DNA of 14,545 nucleotides from Treponema sp. (GTDB lineage Bacteria > Spirochaetota > Spirochaetia > Treponematales > Breznakiellaceae): NCBI GenBank assembly GCA_009786715.1, contig WQRN01000037.1, positions 1 through 14,545 on the forward strand. The letters are read 5' to 3'. Under the pieces are notes generated by a model that worked only from the letters and a program-made list of their open reading frames with translations, did not search any database and had not been told where the DNA came from. Shown in pieces: positions 6,819-14,145 of this stretch. Within the stretch, counting starts at the first letter, position 1. The number at the start of each line of letters is the position of its first letter. The position numbers and the translations under genes were made by a program.

Positions 6819-6902
6819 GCAAATAGTATCCACTTTTATAATAAAAAATTCAAGGCATAAATAAAACCTAAAATATCTATTCCTTTGTTCCTAATTTCCA
6901 TA

Positions 6903-6908
6903 TATAAT
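6903..6908 (+). promoter_or_regulatory. Putative -10 box of the hybrid histidine kinase gene
   Basis: A perfect TATAAT lies 26 nt before the kinase ATG. The -35 region (TTCCTT at 6880-6885, 17-nt spacing) is poor. This predicts a leader of about 20 nt that contains the GAGG (6919-6922) used as ribosome binding site. Confidence 0.45.
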
Positions 6909-6934
6909 ATTAAAAAACGAGGTTATTCACGAAG

Positions 6935-9073
6935 ATGGAAAAAGAGGAGAAAATTTATCAATTAAACAGCGAAGCGATTGACGCAGCGCCTGTTGGTATA
7001 ACCATCTTTGATGAATCCATGAATATACTGGAATGCAACGACAATGTTCTGGATCGTCTTGAGGCGCCGAAAGAATATTATATTGAAAAATTCATGGAAC
7101 TTTCTCCTGAATACCAGCCGGACGGAGAAAAATCGAGCAAGAAAGCGGTCAATATTATTAAGCGCGCACAGGAAGGCGAGATTTTTACATTTGAATGGAC
7201 GCATCTTACGACAGCGGGTGAAGAAGTTCCTTATGAAGTAACGGCAACACGCGCTTTATTTAACGGCAAGTATGTCGTAATAACTTATCAATACGATCTT
7301 CGCTACATTAAAAATATGGCGGAGGAACTGGAAAATAAAAGCAAGCTTCTTAGAATTCGGCTTGATCAGCAGGAATTAATATCAGAAATTACGCGCAGCT
7401 TTGTTTCATCAAGCGAAACAAAGACGCTTATAAAAGAAGCTATTTCCAAGTTTGGACGTTACCATAATGTTTCCCTTGCTGTTATTTTTAAACTTGATAT
7501 TCCAAATAAAAATATTTATCCTGCGTACATCTGGTCTTCCGATAATAAAACGATATCTTCCATTCAGGAAGTTGGATTGAACGAAACAATTAAATCAAGT
7601 TTTCCGGAAAGGCTTTATGCTTTTACGGCGATACCGGTGCTTTCATGCGTTGATACATCAAAAAGTAAGGCTGACGGGCTGCACCATCTTATAGATGACA
7701 ATGCAAAGGCGTATATTTTCGCGCCGCTTTATGTTGAGGGGCTTTTATGGGGAATGATATCTGTTCAACAGCTGCATAAACCGCGCCATTGGACTGACAA
7801 CGAAAAGAATTTTGTCGCGACGATATCAAGCACTATCTCCGGCGCAATAATGCTGGATATCTACAACAATAAATTAAAAGAAGCTTTTGATAATGTAACA
7901 GCAGCAAGCAGGGCAAAGAGCGATTTTTTATCAAACATGAGCCATGAAATGCGCACTCCGATGAACGCGATTATTAATATGACAAAAATCGCGAAAGAAG
8001 CGGGAGATATGGAGCGTAAAAATTACGCTTTAGAAAAAATAGCGGACGCGTCCGTTCATCTGCTCGGCGTAATAAATGATATTCTTGATATGTCAAAAAT
8101 CGAAGCTAATAAATTTGAACTTTCTCCGGTGGAATTTAATTTTGATAAAATGTTTAAAAGAGTTGTAAATGTAGTTAATTTCCGGATAGAAGAAAAAAAA
8201 CAAACGCTTGCAATTCAAATAGATAAAGATATACCAAAAGTATTAATCTGCGACGATCAAAGGCTTACGCAGGTTATTACAAATCTTGTCGGAAATGCCG
8301 TTAAATTCACTCCGGAATACGGTTCCATAAAAATCGGCGTATATTTATTAAGTGAAGAAAAGGGCGTATGCAAAATACAAATTTCCGTAATTGATACCGG
8401 AATCGGCATAAGCAACGATCAACAGAAAAAATTATTCCAGTCGTTTCAGCAGGCGGAAACCAACACATCGCGCAAATACGGCGGCACAGGGTTAGGCCTT
8501 TCGATATCCAAAAGAATTGTAGAAATGATGGGCGGAAAAATCTGGATTGAATCCGACCTTGGCAAAGGATCAACTTTTTCGTTCACAATAAAGGCAATGC
8601 GGGGTAAGGAAGAAGCTTCGGATGATGAAAGCAAATCCGCAAACATCCGGCAGGGCGAAAAGGATCCTAATAATTTTACCGGTCATAGAGTCCTGCTCGC
8701 GGAAGATGTAGATATAAACCGTGAAATAGTAACTACTCTTCTTGAGCCGACTCATGTGGAAATAGACTGCGCGGAAAACGGAATAGAAGCCGTCGAGATG
8801 TATAAAAAAGATCCGGACAGATACGAGTTAATCCTGATGGATGTTCAAATGCCTGGAATGGACGGCTTCGAAGCAACAACCAAAATCCGCGAGTTTGAAA
8901 AAAGCCATGAGAAAAGCGGCGGCGGTAAACATGTTCTTATAATAGCGATGACCGCGAATGTTTTTAAGGAAGATATTGATAACTGCATTAAAGCGGGTAT
9001 GGATGATCATATCGGAAAGCCGCTGGATTTTGAAACTGTACTGGAAAAACTGCGTCTTTATTTAACTGCTTAA
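6935..9073 (+). CDS. Cytosolic hybrid histidine kinase (PAS-GAF-HisKA-HATPase-REC)
   Basis: It is a two-component signalling kinase with a fused receiver. A PAS-like sensor covers about residues 10-125 (AAPVGITIFDESMNILECND is its start), followed by a short coiled helix and a GAF-like domain at about 145-310. The HisKA box FLSNMSHEMRTPMNA carries the phospho-acceptor His337. ATPase motifs are the N box with Asn454 (LVGNAVKFTP), G1 DTGIG (487-491) and G2 GGTGLGLS (516-523). The receiver at about 583-708 has Glu590/Asp591, phospho-acceptor Asp636 (LILMDVQMPGMDG), Thr673 and Lys695. All catalytic residues are present. No signal peptide or membrane segment is seen, so it senses a cytosolic signal. 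An output regulator or phosphotransfer protein must be encoded elsewhere, because no partner gene is adjacent. Its last 12 bp overlap the convergent TetR gene. Confidence 0.93.
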   Translation: MEKEEKIYQLNSEAIDAAPVGITIFDESMNILECNDNVLDRLEAPKEYYIEKFMELSPEYQPDGEKSSKKAVNIIKRAQEGEIFTFEWTHLTTAGEEVPYEVTATRALFNGKYVVITYQYDLRYIKNMAEELENKSKLLRIRLDQQELISEITRSFVSSSETKTLIKEAISKFGRYHNVSLAVIFKLDIPNKNIYPAYIWSSDNKTISSIQEVGLNETIKSSFPERLYAFTAIPVLSCVDTSKSKADGLHHLIDDNAKAYIFAPLYVEGLLWGMISVQQLHKPRHWTDNEKNFVATISSTISGAIMLDIYNNKLKEAFDNVTAASRAKSDFLSNMSHEMRTPMNAIINMTKIAKEAGDMERKNYALEKIADASVHLLGVINDILDMSKIEANKFELSPVEFNFDKMFKRVVNVVNFRIEEKKQTLAIQIDKDIPKVLICDDQRLTQVITNLVGNAVKFTPEYGSIKIGVYLLSEEKGVCKIQISVIDTGIGISNDQQKKLFQSFQQAETNTSRKYGGTGLGLSISKRIVEMMGGKIWIESDLGKGSTFSFTIKAMRGKEEASDDESKSANIRQGEKDPNNFTGHRVLLAEDVDINREIVTTLLEPTHVEIDCAENGIEAVEMYKKDPDRYELILMDVQMPGMDGFEATTKIREFEKSHEKSGGGKHVLIIAMTANVFKEDIDNCIKAGMDDHIGKPLDFETVLEKLRLYLTA

Positions 9074-9655
9074 CTGCTTTATCGCAAAAGCGCTGGTTTC
9101 TTTAAGTTCGCTTAAATTTTTACGTTTTAAAACAGCTAATTGAAAAATAGCGGCTTCCACAAAACTATACAAATAATCATTCGCAGTTTTAAGATTGCAT
9201 TTTTTTAGCTCGCCTTTTTTTACGCCTTCTATCAATATTGCCGATAAAATGTGCCTGAGTTTTACAGTCCTGCGCCGTACCCGTTCTTCGGGGTTAACAT
9301 CGCTCTTGGAAAGATGCAGAAGGTAATCGAGCACAACAAAAAGAAGCTGTCTGTTTTGTTCCAGCAATTTAAAAACAGCCTGAAGCACCTTAGTAATTTT
9401 TTCAATGCTGCTTAAAGATTTATCGGCGTGAATGGAATTAATATTTTCTTCGGCGCTTGACAGAAGCTGTTTTAAACTAAAATTAAATATCTCTCTTTTA
9501 TTTTTAAAATAGAGATACAGTATTGTTCTTGTTATTCCGCACCTGTCTGCTATTTTTTGAAAGGTTGCGTTTTCAAACCCGTCGTCCATAAAAACAGCAA
9601 GGGCTTTATCAAGAATTTTCTCGCGCCTTTTATCATGCTCTACTGCAACTGCCAT
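9062..9655 (-). CDS. TetR-family transcriptional regulator
   Basis: It is a ligand-responsive DNA-binding repressor, cytosolic and probably dimeric. Residues 10-57 form the TetR N-terminal domain: RREKILDKALAVFMDDGF, then the helix-turn-helix TFQKIADRCGITRTILYLYF. The remaining roughly 135 residues are helical with no recognisable ligand pocket, as is usual for the family. The length of 197 aa is typical. A GGAG site lies 6 nt before the ATG at 9655. It lies 21 bp downstream of the rRNA methyltransferase gene on the same strand and is probably cotranscribed. It converges on the hybrid kinase gene with a 12-bp overlap. The target genes are not evident. No divergent transporter or enzyme, the usual TetR partner, is next to it. 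Confidence 0.9.
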   Translation of the reverse strand: MAVAVEHDKRREKILDKALAVFMDDGFENATFQKIADRCGITRTILYLYFKNKREIFNFSLKQLLSSAEENINSIHADKSLSSIEKITKVLQAVFKLLEQNRQLLFVVLDYLLHLSKSDVNPEERVRRRTVKLRHILSAILIEGVKKGELKKCNLKTANDYLYSFVEAAIFQLAVLKRKNLSELKETSAFAIKQLSS

Positions 9656-9676
9656 TATTTTCTCCGTATATCAATA

Positions 9677-10903
9677 TCATAACTCATATTGATAAAAATA
9701 GGAAGGAATCGCTCCATTGCTTATTTCGCGGCAGGAATCGGCTTTTTTGCCGTAAAAGCTTTCAAACCCGCTATGGTCGGTTATAATCGCGAATTTCCAA
9801 CCGGGAAAACGCTCTTCAAGCGTTTTCATTTCCCCGTAGATTTGTTCAGCCGCGCCCTGATCGCCTAACCGTTTACCGTACGGCGGATTCGTGACAAGAA
9901 AGCCGGGATCGTCATATGGGGAAGCCGCCTGCGACATGGGTAAAACATTTATATCTACACCTAATGCTTTGCAATTAGGAGCGCGAATCCCCCTCTGCGG
10001 AGGGCGGCCTTCGGCAATATCGCGCAGGCGGGCGACGTTGGATGCCGCGATCGACACAGAGCGAAAATCTTCATCACTGCCGGCGATTCTGATAAGACGG
10101 TTAAAATCGATCTTTGCGCGGAAATCTTCGCGAACCTGCTGTTCGATTTTTTGATCGGCAATAGGAATATCCTGTATCGCAAAATTTCTGCCAAAACCCG
10201 GCGCCATATCCCACGCATACATTGCGGCTTCTATCAGGATTGTACCGGAACCGCAGAAAGGATCATAAATGGGAAATTTCCGCTTCCACCCGGATAATAA
10301 CAACATGGACGCCGCCGTTGTCTCCCGCAGCGGCGCAGCGCCGCCTTCGCTCCTATATCCTCTTTTAAAAAGCGGCTCTCCGCTTAAATCGACAAGAAGC
10401 GAAACAATATCTTTCTCTATGTAAACACGCGCTTCCGCAACTTTAACCTGCGCATCCTCATTATTTTCCGCTGTTTTTTTTCTGGGAATTATCACAGGCT
10501 CGGGAAGACGGTTAACCTTGTATTTGGCGCAAAGGCGCTGCGCCGCTGCCTTGTGAACAATCGCCTGAATGCTTGTTTCCGCTTTCAGCTGCGAACGGTT
10601 GGTGCGCACTTTTGCGACTTTCAGCCCCATACCTTTCGGCACAAGCTTTTCCCACTCGGCGGCGGCGGCTCCTTCAAAGAGCTCGTCAAAATCTAAAGCT
10701 TTATAATTCGCAATTTCCAACAACACTCTGTCAGCGGCGCGAAGACCTATCAACGCCTGATACAATTCTTTTGTTCCGGCTTTGAACCTCACTCTTCCGT
10801 ACAGAGAATCTTCTACTTTTATATTGAGTTTTCGCAACTCGTTAGATACAGCTTTTTCAGCGCCTACAGCGCAAAGAGCAACTGCGGTTTCATTTTTATT
10901 CAT
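9677..10903 (-). CDS. rlmL: THUMP-domain rRNA guanine-N2-methyltransferase (RlmL N-terminal type)
   Basis: It is a SAM-dependent RNA methyltransferase of the UPF0020/RlmL-YpsC family, expected to make m2G in 23S rRNA (position 2445 in E. coli numbering). An N-terminal ferredoxin-like part and THUMP domain span about residues 1-172. A linker ending FKRGYR follows, then the Rossmann-fold catalytic domain. SAM-binding motif I is DPFCGSGTILIEAA (214-227), and the catalytic motif IV is NPPYGKRL (339-346). At 408 aa it lacks the second (RlmK) half found in E. coli RlmL, as in most bacteria. Residues about 297-311 (AEGRPPQRGIRAPNC) look like an insertion encoded by a GC-rich palindrome. The ATG has no Shine-Dalgarno site, and a TATAAT box lies 5 nt upstream. 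The exact target base is inferred from the family only. Confidence 0.88.
   Translation of the reverse strand: MNKNETAVALCAVGAEKAVSNELRKLNIKVEDSLYGRVRFKAGTKELYQALIGLRAADRVLLEIANYKALDFDELFEGAAAAEWEKLVPKGMGLKVAKVRTNRSQLKAETSIQAIVHKAAAQRLCAKYKVNRLPEPVIIPRKKTAENNEDAQVKVAEARVYIEKDIVSLLVDLSGEPLFKRGYRSEGGAAPLRETTAASMLLLSGWKRKFPIYDPFCGSGTILIEAAMYAWDMAPGFGRNFAIQDIPIADQKIEQQVREDFRAKIDFNRLIRIAGSDEDFRSVSIAASNVARLRDIAEGRPPQRGIRAPNCKALGVDINVLPMSQAASPYDDPGFLVTNPPYGKRLGDQGAAEQIYGEMKTLEERFPGWKFAIITDHSGFESFYGKKADSCREISNGAIPSYFYQYEL
9991..10004. repeat. Short perfect inverted repeat inside the methyltransferase gene
   Basis: CCCTC (9991-9995) and GAGGG (10000-10004) flank a TGCG loop. It lies in the stretch that encodes a low-complexity Gly/Arg/Pro segment between SAM-domain motifs I and IV. 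It could be a small palindromic element inserted in frame, or just a coding coincidence. Confidence 0.35.
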
Positions 10904-10908
10904 ATTTT

Positions 10909-10914
10909 ATTATA
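10909..10914 (-). promoter_or_regulatory. Leaderless-type promoter of the rRNA methyltransferase gene
   Basis: On the minus strand a perfect TATAAT (10914-10909), preceded by TGG (an extended -10), ends 5 nt before the ATG at 10903. No -35 box lies at normal spacing; TTGTAA lies 20 nt upstream. The predicted transcription start falls at the start codon. Confidence 0.55.
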
Positions 10915-10932
10915 CCACTTTTCTCCGCTATT

Positions 10933-10941
10933 TGTTACAAT
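10933..10941 (+). promoter_or_regulatory. Leaderless-type promoter of the metH-like gene
   Basis: TGT then TACAAT (10936-10941; 5/6 to consensus) form an extended -10. Six nt (ATATAT) separate it from the ATG at 10948. No ribosome binding site and no recognisable -35 box are present. The expected -35 region (about 10913-10918) lies on the -10 box of the divergent gene. Confidence 0.5.
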
Positions 10942-10947
10942 ATATAT

Positions 10948-11943
10948 ATGACCGTACGGGAACAGTTAAACTCTATCGCGGAAAAACGCACTATCATTCT
11001 GGACGGCGCAATGGGTTCAATTATTAATATCCTCAATCTGGATGAAAGGAGTTACCGCGGAGATATTTTAGTAAACCATCTAATCCCGCTTGAAGGCTGT
11101 AAAGACCTTCTTTGTCTTACAAGACCCGGAGCGATAGGCGCAATTCATGACACCTACCTTGAAGCGGGGGCGGATATAATTACAACATGCAGCTTCAGAT
11201 CTTCAGCAATTTCATTGGCAGAGTACGGCATTGAACACCTTTCATACGATATTTGCAGCGCGGCGGCGAAAATCGCGCGGAAATCCGCGGAAAAATATTC
11301 GGTTCACGGAAGAAAGTGTTTTGTAGCCGGAAGCCTTGGGCCGACAAAAAAAACTGTCAGTCAAATCGGCTGGGACAACTTTGTATCCGCCTACTACGAT
11401 AACGCAAGAGGATTATTGGACGGCGGCGCGGATATCCTGCTGATAGAAACTGTTTGTGACATTATTAACGCGAAAGCCGCTCTTCACGCAATCAAGCGGC
11501 TTTTTAAGGAAAGAGATATTGATGTTCCAATAATGATCTCAGCCGGTATTTTTAATGAGGAAGGCTGGCTGCGCTCGGGAGAAAATTTGCAGGAATTCTG
11601 CAATATCATGATGCCGGAAAATCCATGGTCTATCGGCATTAATTGCTCATTTAACGCGGCAAGGCTTTTGCCGCATACGCGCACGCTTTCTGAAATCGCT
11701 CCGTGTCTTGTAAGCGTATATCCAAACGCCGGACTGCAAAATATTTTCGGACGCTACGATGAAATGCCGAATGTTATGGCGGCTAACATTATGCCGTTTT
11801 TAAAAGAAAAACTTGTAAATATAATCGGCGGCTGCTGCGGCTCTACTCCAGCTCACATTGCGGCGATTGCGGATAAAGCGAATGATTTTAATCCCCGAAA
11901 AATCCCAAAAACCGGAACTTCCGGCGAAGTATCCCACGGATAG
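10948..11943 (+). CDS. Stand-alone homocysteine S-methyltransferase module (MetH N-terminal type)
   Basis: This is the zinc-dependent homocysteine-activating TIM barrel, which forms methionine by accepting a methyl group. ILDGAMGSII (17-26), EAGADIITTCSF (72-83), GSLGPTKKT (128-136), DILLIETVCDIINAKAA (162-178) and PNAGL (259-263) follow the first module of cobalamin-dependent MetH closely. The zinc cysteines are all present: Cys233 in GINCSF and Cys296/Cys297 in GGCCGSTPAHI. The protein stops at 331 residues with NPRKIP, about where the MetH homocysteine module ends. No folate-, B12- or activation-domain sequence follows, so those parts must be separate proteins or another methyl donor is used. 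It starts without a Shine-Dalgarno site. It is followed 32 bp later by a secreted-protein gene. It sits 44 bp from the divergent rRNA methyltransferase gene. Confidence 0.88.
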   Translation: MTVREQLNSIAEKRTIILDGAMGSIINILNLDERSYRGDILVNHLIPLEGCKDLLCLTRPGAIGAIHDTYLEAGADIITTCSFRSSAISLAEYGIEHLSYDICSAAAKIARKSAEKYSVHGRKCFVAGSLGPTKKTVSQIGWDNFVSAYYDNARGLLDGGADILLIETVCDIINAKAALHAIKRLFKERDIDVPIMISAGIFNEEGWLRSGENLQEFCNIMMPENPWSIGINCSFNAARLLPHTRTLSEIAPCLVSVYPNAGLQNIFGRYDEMPNVMAANIMPFLKEKLVNIIGGCCGSTPAHIAAIADKANDFNPRKIPKTGTSGEVSHG

Positions 11944-11963
11944 CCCCAATGCTGTTTTTGCGT

Positions 11964-11969
11964 TATAAT
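11964..11969 (+). promoter_or_regulatory. Leaderless-type -10 box before the secreted-protein gene
   Basis: A perfect TATAAT lies 6 nt (AGAGAT) before an ATG at 11976. No Shine-Dalgarno sequence and no clear -35 box are present. It lies just after the stop of the metH-like gene and supports 11976 rather than the upstream in-frame ATG at 11949 as the real start. Confidence 0.45.
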
Positions 11970-11975
11970 AGAGAT

Positions 11976-12686
11976 ATGTTTAACTTTTCACCCCGTTTTA
12001 AAAAGGCGGCGTTACTGTTAACTTTAATCCTCGTAATAATTCCAATGAGCCCGGTTTTTGGAGACTTTTTTCAATGGTCTGTGCTTGGAAACATACTTTT
12101 TTTTACAGCCGACAACGGCGCTTCGGCTGATCCATTCCCCATCCTGCCTTCAGGCGGCGCTTCAGTATCTTTGCAAATATGGGGGCCTTTACGCGCTGAA
12201 TTAACAGAAGACATTTACATTGCAAACTACGAATATAATTCTGATCTTAACCGCCCCATGAGCAGCAGTCAGGATAACCGTTCGGCTCTCGTTATTGGTT
12301 TTTTTACCGCTGTTCAAATTACCGGAAATTTTTCTCTTAATGATAAGGGAACAGCCCTGCGCGTTTTTGCCGGCGCGGCGGCGGATTTGCGCGCCGTTGT
12401 TTTAGCGGCAGGATTAAATCATCCCGATGATCTTAGCGGAAATATAACAACAAATGCCCAGTTACAAACAGATGCCATCCGCGATTATTTCTGGAGCGAA
12501 GGCAGATGGCTTATGCCTGTCGCGGGAGTTGGAATGGATTTCCCGATAAGCGAATATTTTTTAATCGGCTTTGATTTACGCGTATGGTTTCCCGCTTATA
12601 AAATAAATTCAAAAGAAGATCTTCCGGCCATTGACGGCTGGCGATTCGGTGCAGGGTTGCGCATAACGCCGCGGGGCAAACAGTAA
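11976..12686 (+). CDS. Secreted or outer-membrane beta-barrel-like protein of unknown function
   Basis: No named family is recognised. The N-terminus is a signal peptide: basic FSPRFKK, hydrophobic AALLLTLILVIIPM, then SPVFG before a likely cleavage at about residue 29. The mature part has alternating strands rich in aromatic residues and glycine, such as ASVSLQIWGPLRAELTEDIY, LRVFAGAAADLRAVVLAAGL and YFLIGFDLRVWFPAY. It ends in a strand GWRFGAGLRITP, as in small outer-membrane barrels. With 236 aa an eight-stranded barrel is plausible (inference). An in-frame ATG at 11949 would add nine residues ahead of the signal peptide (MLFLRYNRD). I prefer 11976 because a TATAAT box lies between the two starts and the signal peptide then has a normal N-region. 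radA starts 31 bp downstream. Confidence 0.75.
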   Translation: MFNFSPRFKKAALLLTLILVIIPMSPVFGDFFQWSVLGNILFFTADNGASADPFPILPSGGASVSLQIWGPLRAELTEDIYIANYEYNSDLNRPMSSSQDNRSALVIGFFTAVQITGNFSLNDKGTALRVFAGAAADLRAVVLAAGLNHPDDLSGNITTNAQLQTDAIRDYFWSEGRWLMPVAGVGMDFPISEYFLIGFDLRVWFPAYKINSKEDLPAIDGWRFGAGLRITPRGKQ

Positions 12687-12717
12687 ACCGGGGCGGAAAC
12701 GGAGCTTAACCTTTTTT

Positions 12718-14094
12718 ATGAAAAAACAAAAAACGTTGATTTATAAATGTACCTCATGCGGCCGCGAAGAACAAAAATGGCTTGGACGCTGCCCCGAGTG
12801 CGGAGAATGGAACACATTAACAGAAACAGCCGTACAGCAGGCAGGAAGGAAAAATGAAAAGAACGCGAAAGGCTTTCCCCAGACTTATCCTCTCGCAGCC
12901 GTAGACCCGATGGAAGGCAGCCGCATTGGAAGCGGTATCGGAGAACTCGACCGCGTCCTAGGCGGCGGAATCATGAAGCGCTCTTCCATCCTTGTCGGAG
13001 GAGAGCCGGGTATCGGCAAGTCAACATTACTTCTGCAAGCCGCCGCCTTAGTTCAAACAAAGGGAAGGATTTTATACGTTTCAGGCGAAGAGTCCGCAGG
13101 ACAGCTGCGCTTAAGAGCTGACAGACTCGGCATAAATAAAAACATAATGGAACGCATCGAAATTTTATGCTCCGGGAACCTTGAAGAAATTGAAACAGTT
13201 TTGAATAACGTAAAACCTGTTTTAGTTTTAATCGATTCAGCGCAAACGCTTTATTCAGATAACGCTGACTCATCACCAGGCGGCGTTAACCAGATGAAGT
13301 TCTGCTCCTTTGAATTAATCTCATGGGTAAAAGAACACGACGCGGCGTTAATTTTAACCGCGCACGTAACAAAAGAAGGCGTTATCTCCGGCCCCAAAAC
13401 TCTGGAACACATGGTAGACACCGTCCTTTATTTCGAGCAGAACGATAAAACCTCAGGTCTTAACGGAACTGTAGACTGCCGCTTTTTACGCGCGGCAAAA
13501 AACCGCTTTGGCTCTGTCGATGAAATTGGAATCTTTACAATGGGGGAAAAAGGACTCTCCCCTATAGAAGATACAGGCAGAATGTTCCTTGTAAGGCGTG
13601 AAGGCGATTTCCCCGCCGGAGTGACGACCGCGGCAGTCCTCGAAGGTTCAAGGACAATCCTTGTGGAGATCCAGGCGCTTACAATACCCGCAAAAGGAAC
13701 AATCAGCCGTGTTTTTTCAGACAAGATCGATTCGGGAAGGGTTTCGCGTATTTCAGCCGCTTTGGAAAAACATTTGGGGCTGCGGCTTTCGGATCAGGAT
13801 TTATATGTAAACGCGGCAGGCGGCATCCGCGTTACAGAAGTGGGGGTAGAACTTGCCCTCGCCTGCGCGCTGTATTCGGCGCGTACGGGGCTTGCCCTGC
13901 CTGCAGATTTAGCAATTGCCGGGGAATTGTCTCTGACAGGGGAAATTCGCCCCGTCCACAGGCTTCAGGGACGGGTAAAAACCGCTTCTAACCTTGGATT
14001 TAACGCATTTTTAGGCCCAACACCCGAATCTCCGGTTCAAGGATTAAAATCCGCCTTAAATATAAAATCCGCCATTAAATTAATATATGGTTAG
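12718..14094 (+). CDS. radA: DNA repair protein RadA (branch-migration helicase)
   Basis: RadA is a RecA-like ATPase that extends heteroduplex and processes recombination intermediates. Domains are in canonical order. A C4 zinc finger (Cys11, Cys14, Cys25, Cys28) is in YKCTSCGREEQKWLGRCPEC. Walker A is GGEPGIGKSTLL with Lys101, and Walker B is VLVLIDS with Asp173. The RadA-specific KNRFG motif is at 261-265, and the Lon-protease-like C-terminal domain runs from about 290 to the end (GGIRVTEVGVELALACAL, AGELSLTGEIRPV). The length of 458 aa is normal and no key residue is missing. The ATG at 12718 matches the usual start right before the zinc finger. Its ribosome binding site is weak, a GGAG about 14 nt upstream, so expression may depend on the two genes before it. 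Its stop is followed by the promoter of the RRM gene, without a visible terminator. Confidence 0.97.
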   Translation: MKKQKTLIYKCTSCGREEQKWLGRCPECGEWNTLTETAVQQAGRKNEKNAKGFPQTYPLAAVDPMEGSRIGSGIGELDRVLGGGIMKRSSILVGGEPGIGKSTLLLQAAALVQTKGRILYVSGEESAGQLRLRADRLGINKNIMERIEILCSGNLEEIETVLNNVKPVLVLIDSAQTLYSDNADSSPGGVNQMKFCSFELISWVKEHDAALILTAHVTKEGVISGPKTLEHMVDTVLYFEQNDKTSGLNGTVDCRFLRAAKNRFGSVDEIGIFTMGEKGLSPIEDTGRMFLVRREGDFPAGVTTAAVLEGSRTILVEIQALTIPAKGTISRVFSDKIDSGRVSRISAALEKHLGLRLSDQDLYVNAAGGIRVTEVGVELALACALYSARTGLALPADLAIAGELSLTGEIRPVHRLQGRVKTASNLGFNAFLGPTPESPVQGLKSALNIKSAIKLIYG

Positions 14095-14110
14095 AAATAA
14101 AAATAAAGTA

Positions 14111-14139
14111 TTGACAATTATTTTAAAGAAGTTTATAAA
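14111..14139 (+). promoter_or_regulatory. Strong sigma70 promoter of the RRM-protein gene
   Basis: A perfect TTGACA (14111-14116), a 17-nt spacer and TATAAA (14134-14139; 5/6) make this the best promoter in the window. Transcription would start at about 14146, leaving a leader of roughly 340 nt before the ATG at 14486. Confidence 0.75.
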
Positions 14140-14145
14140 TAATTA

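Noticed and set aside
8828..9010. Minus-strand 60-codon frame opposite the receiver domain
   Set aside because: It is a shadow of the kinase gene, with no independent support.
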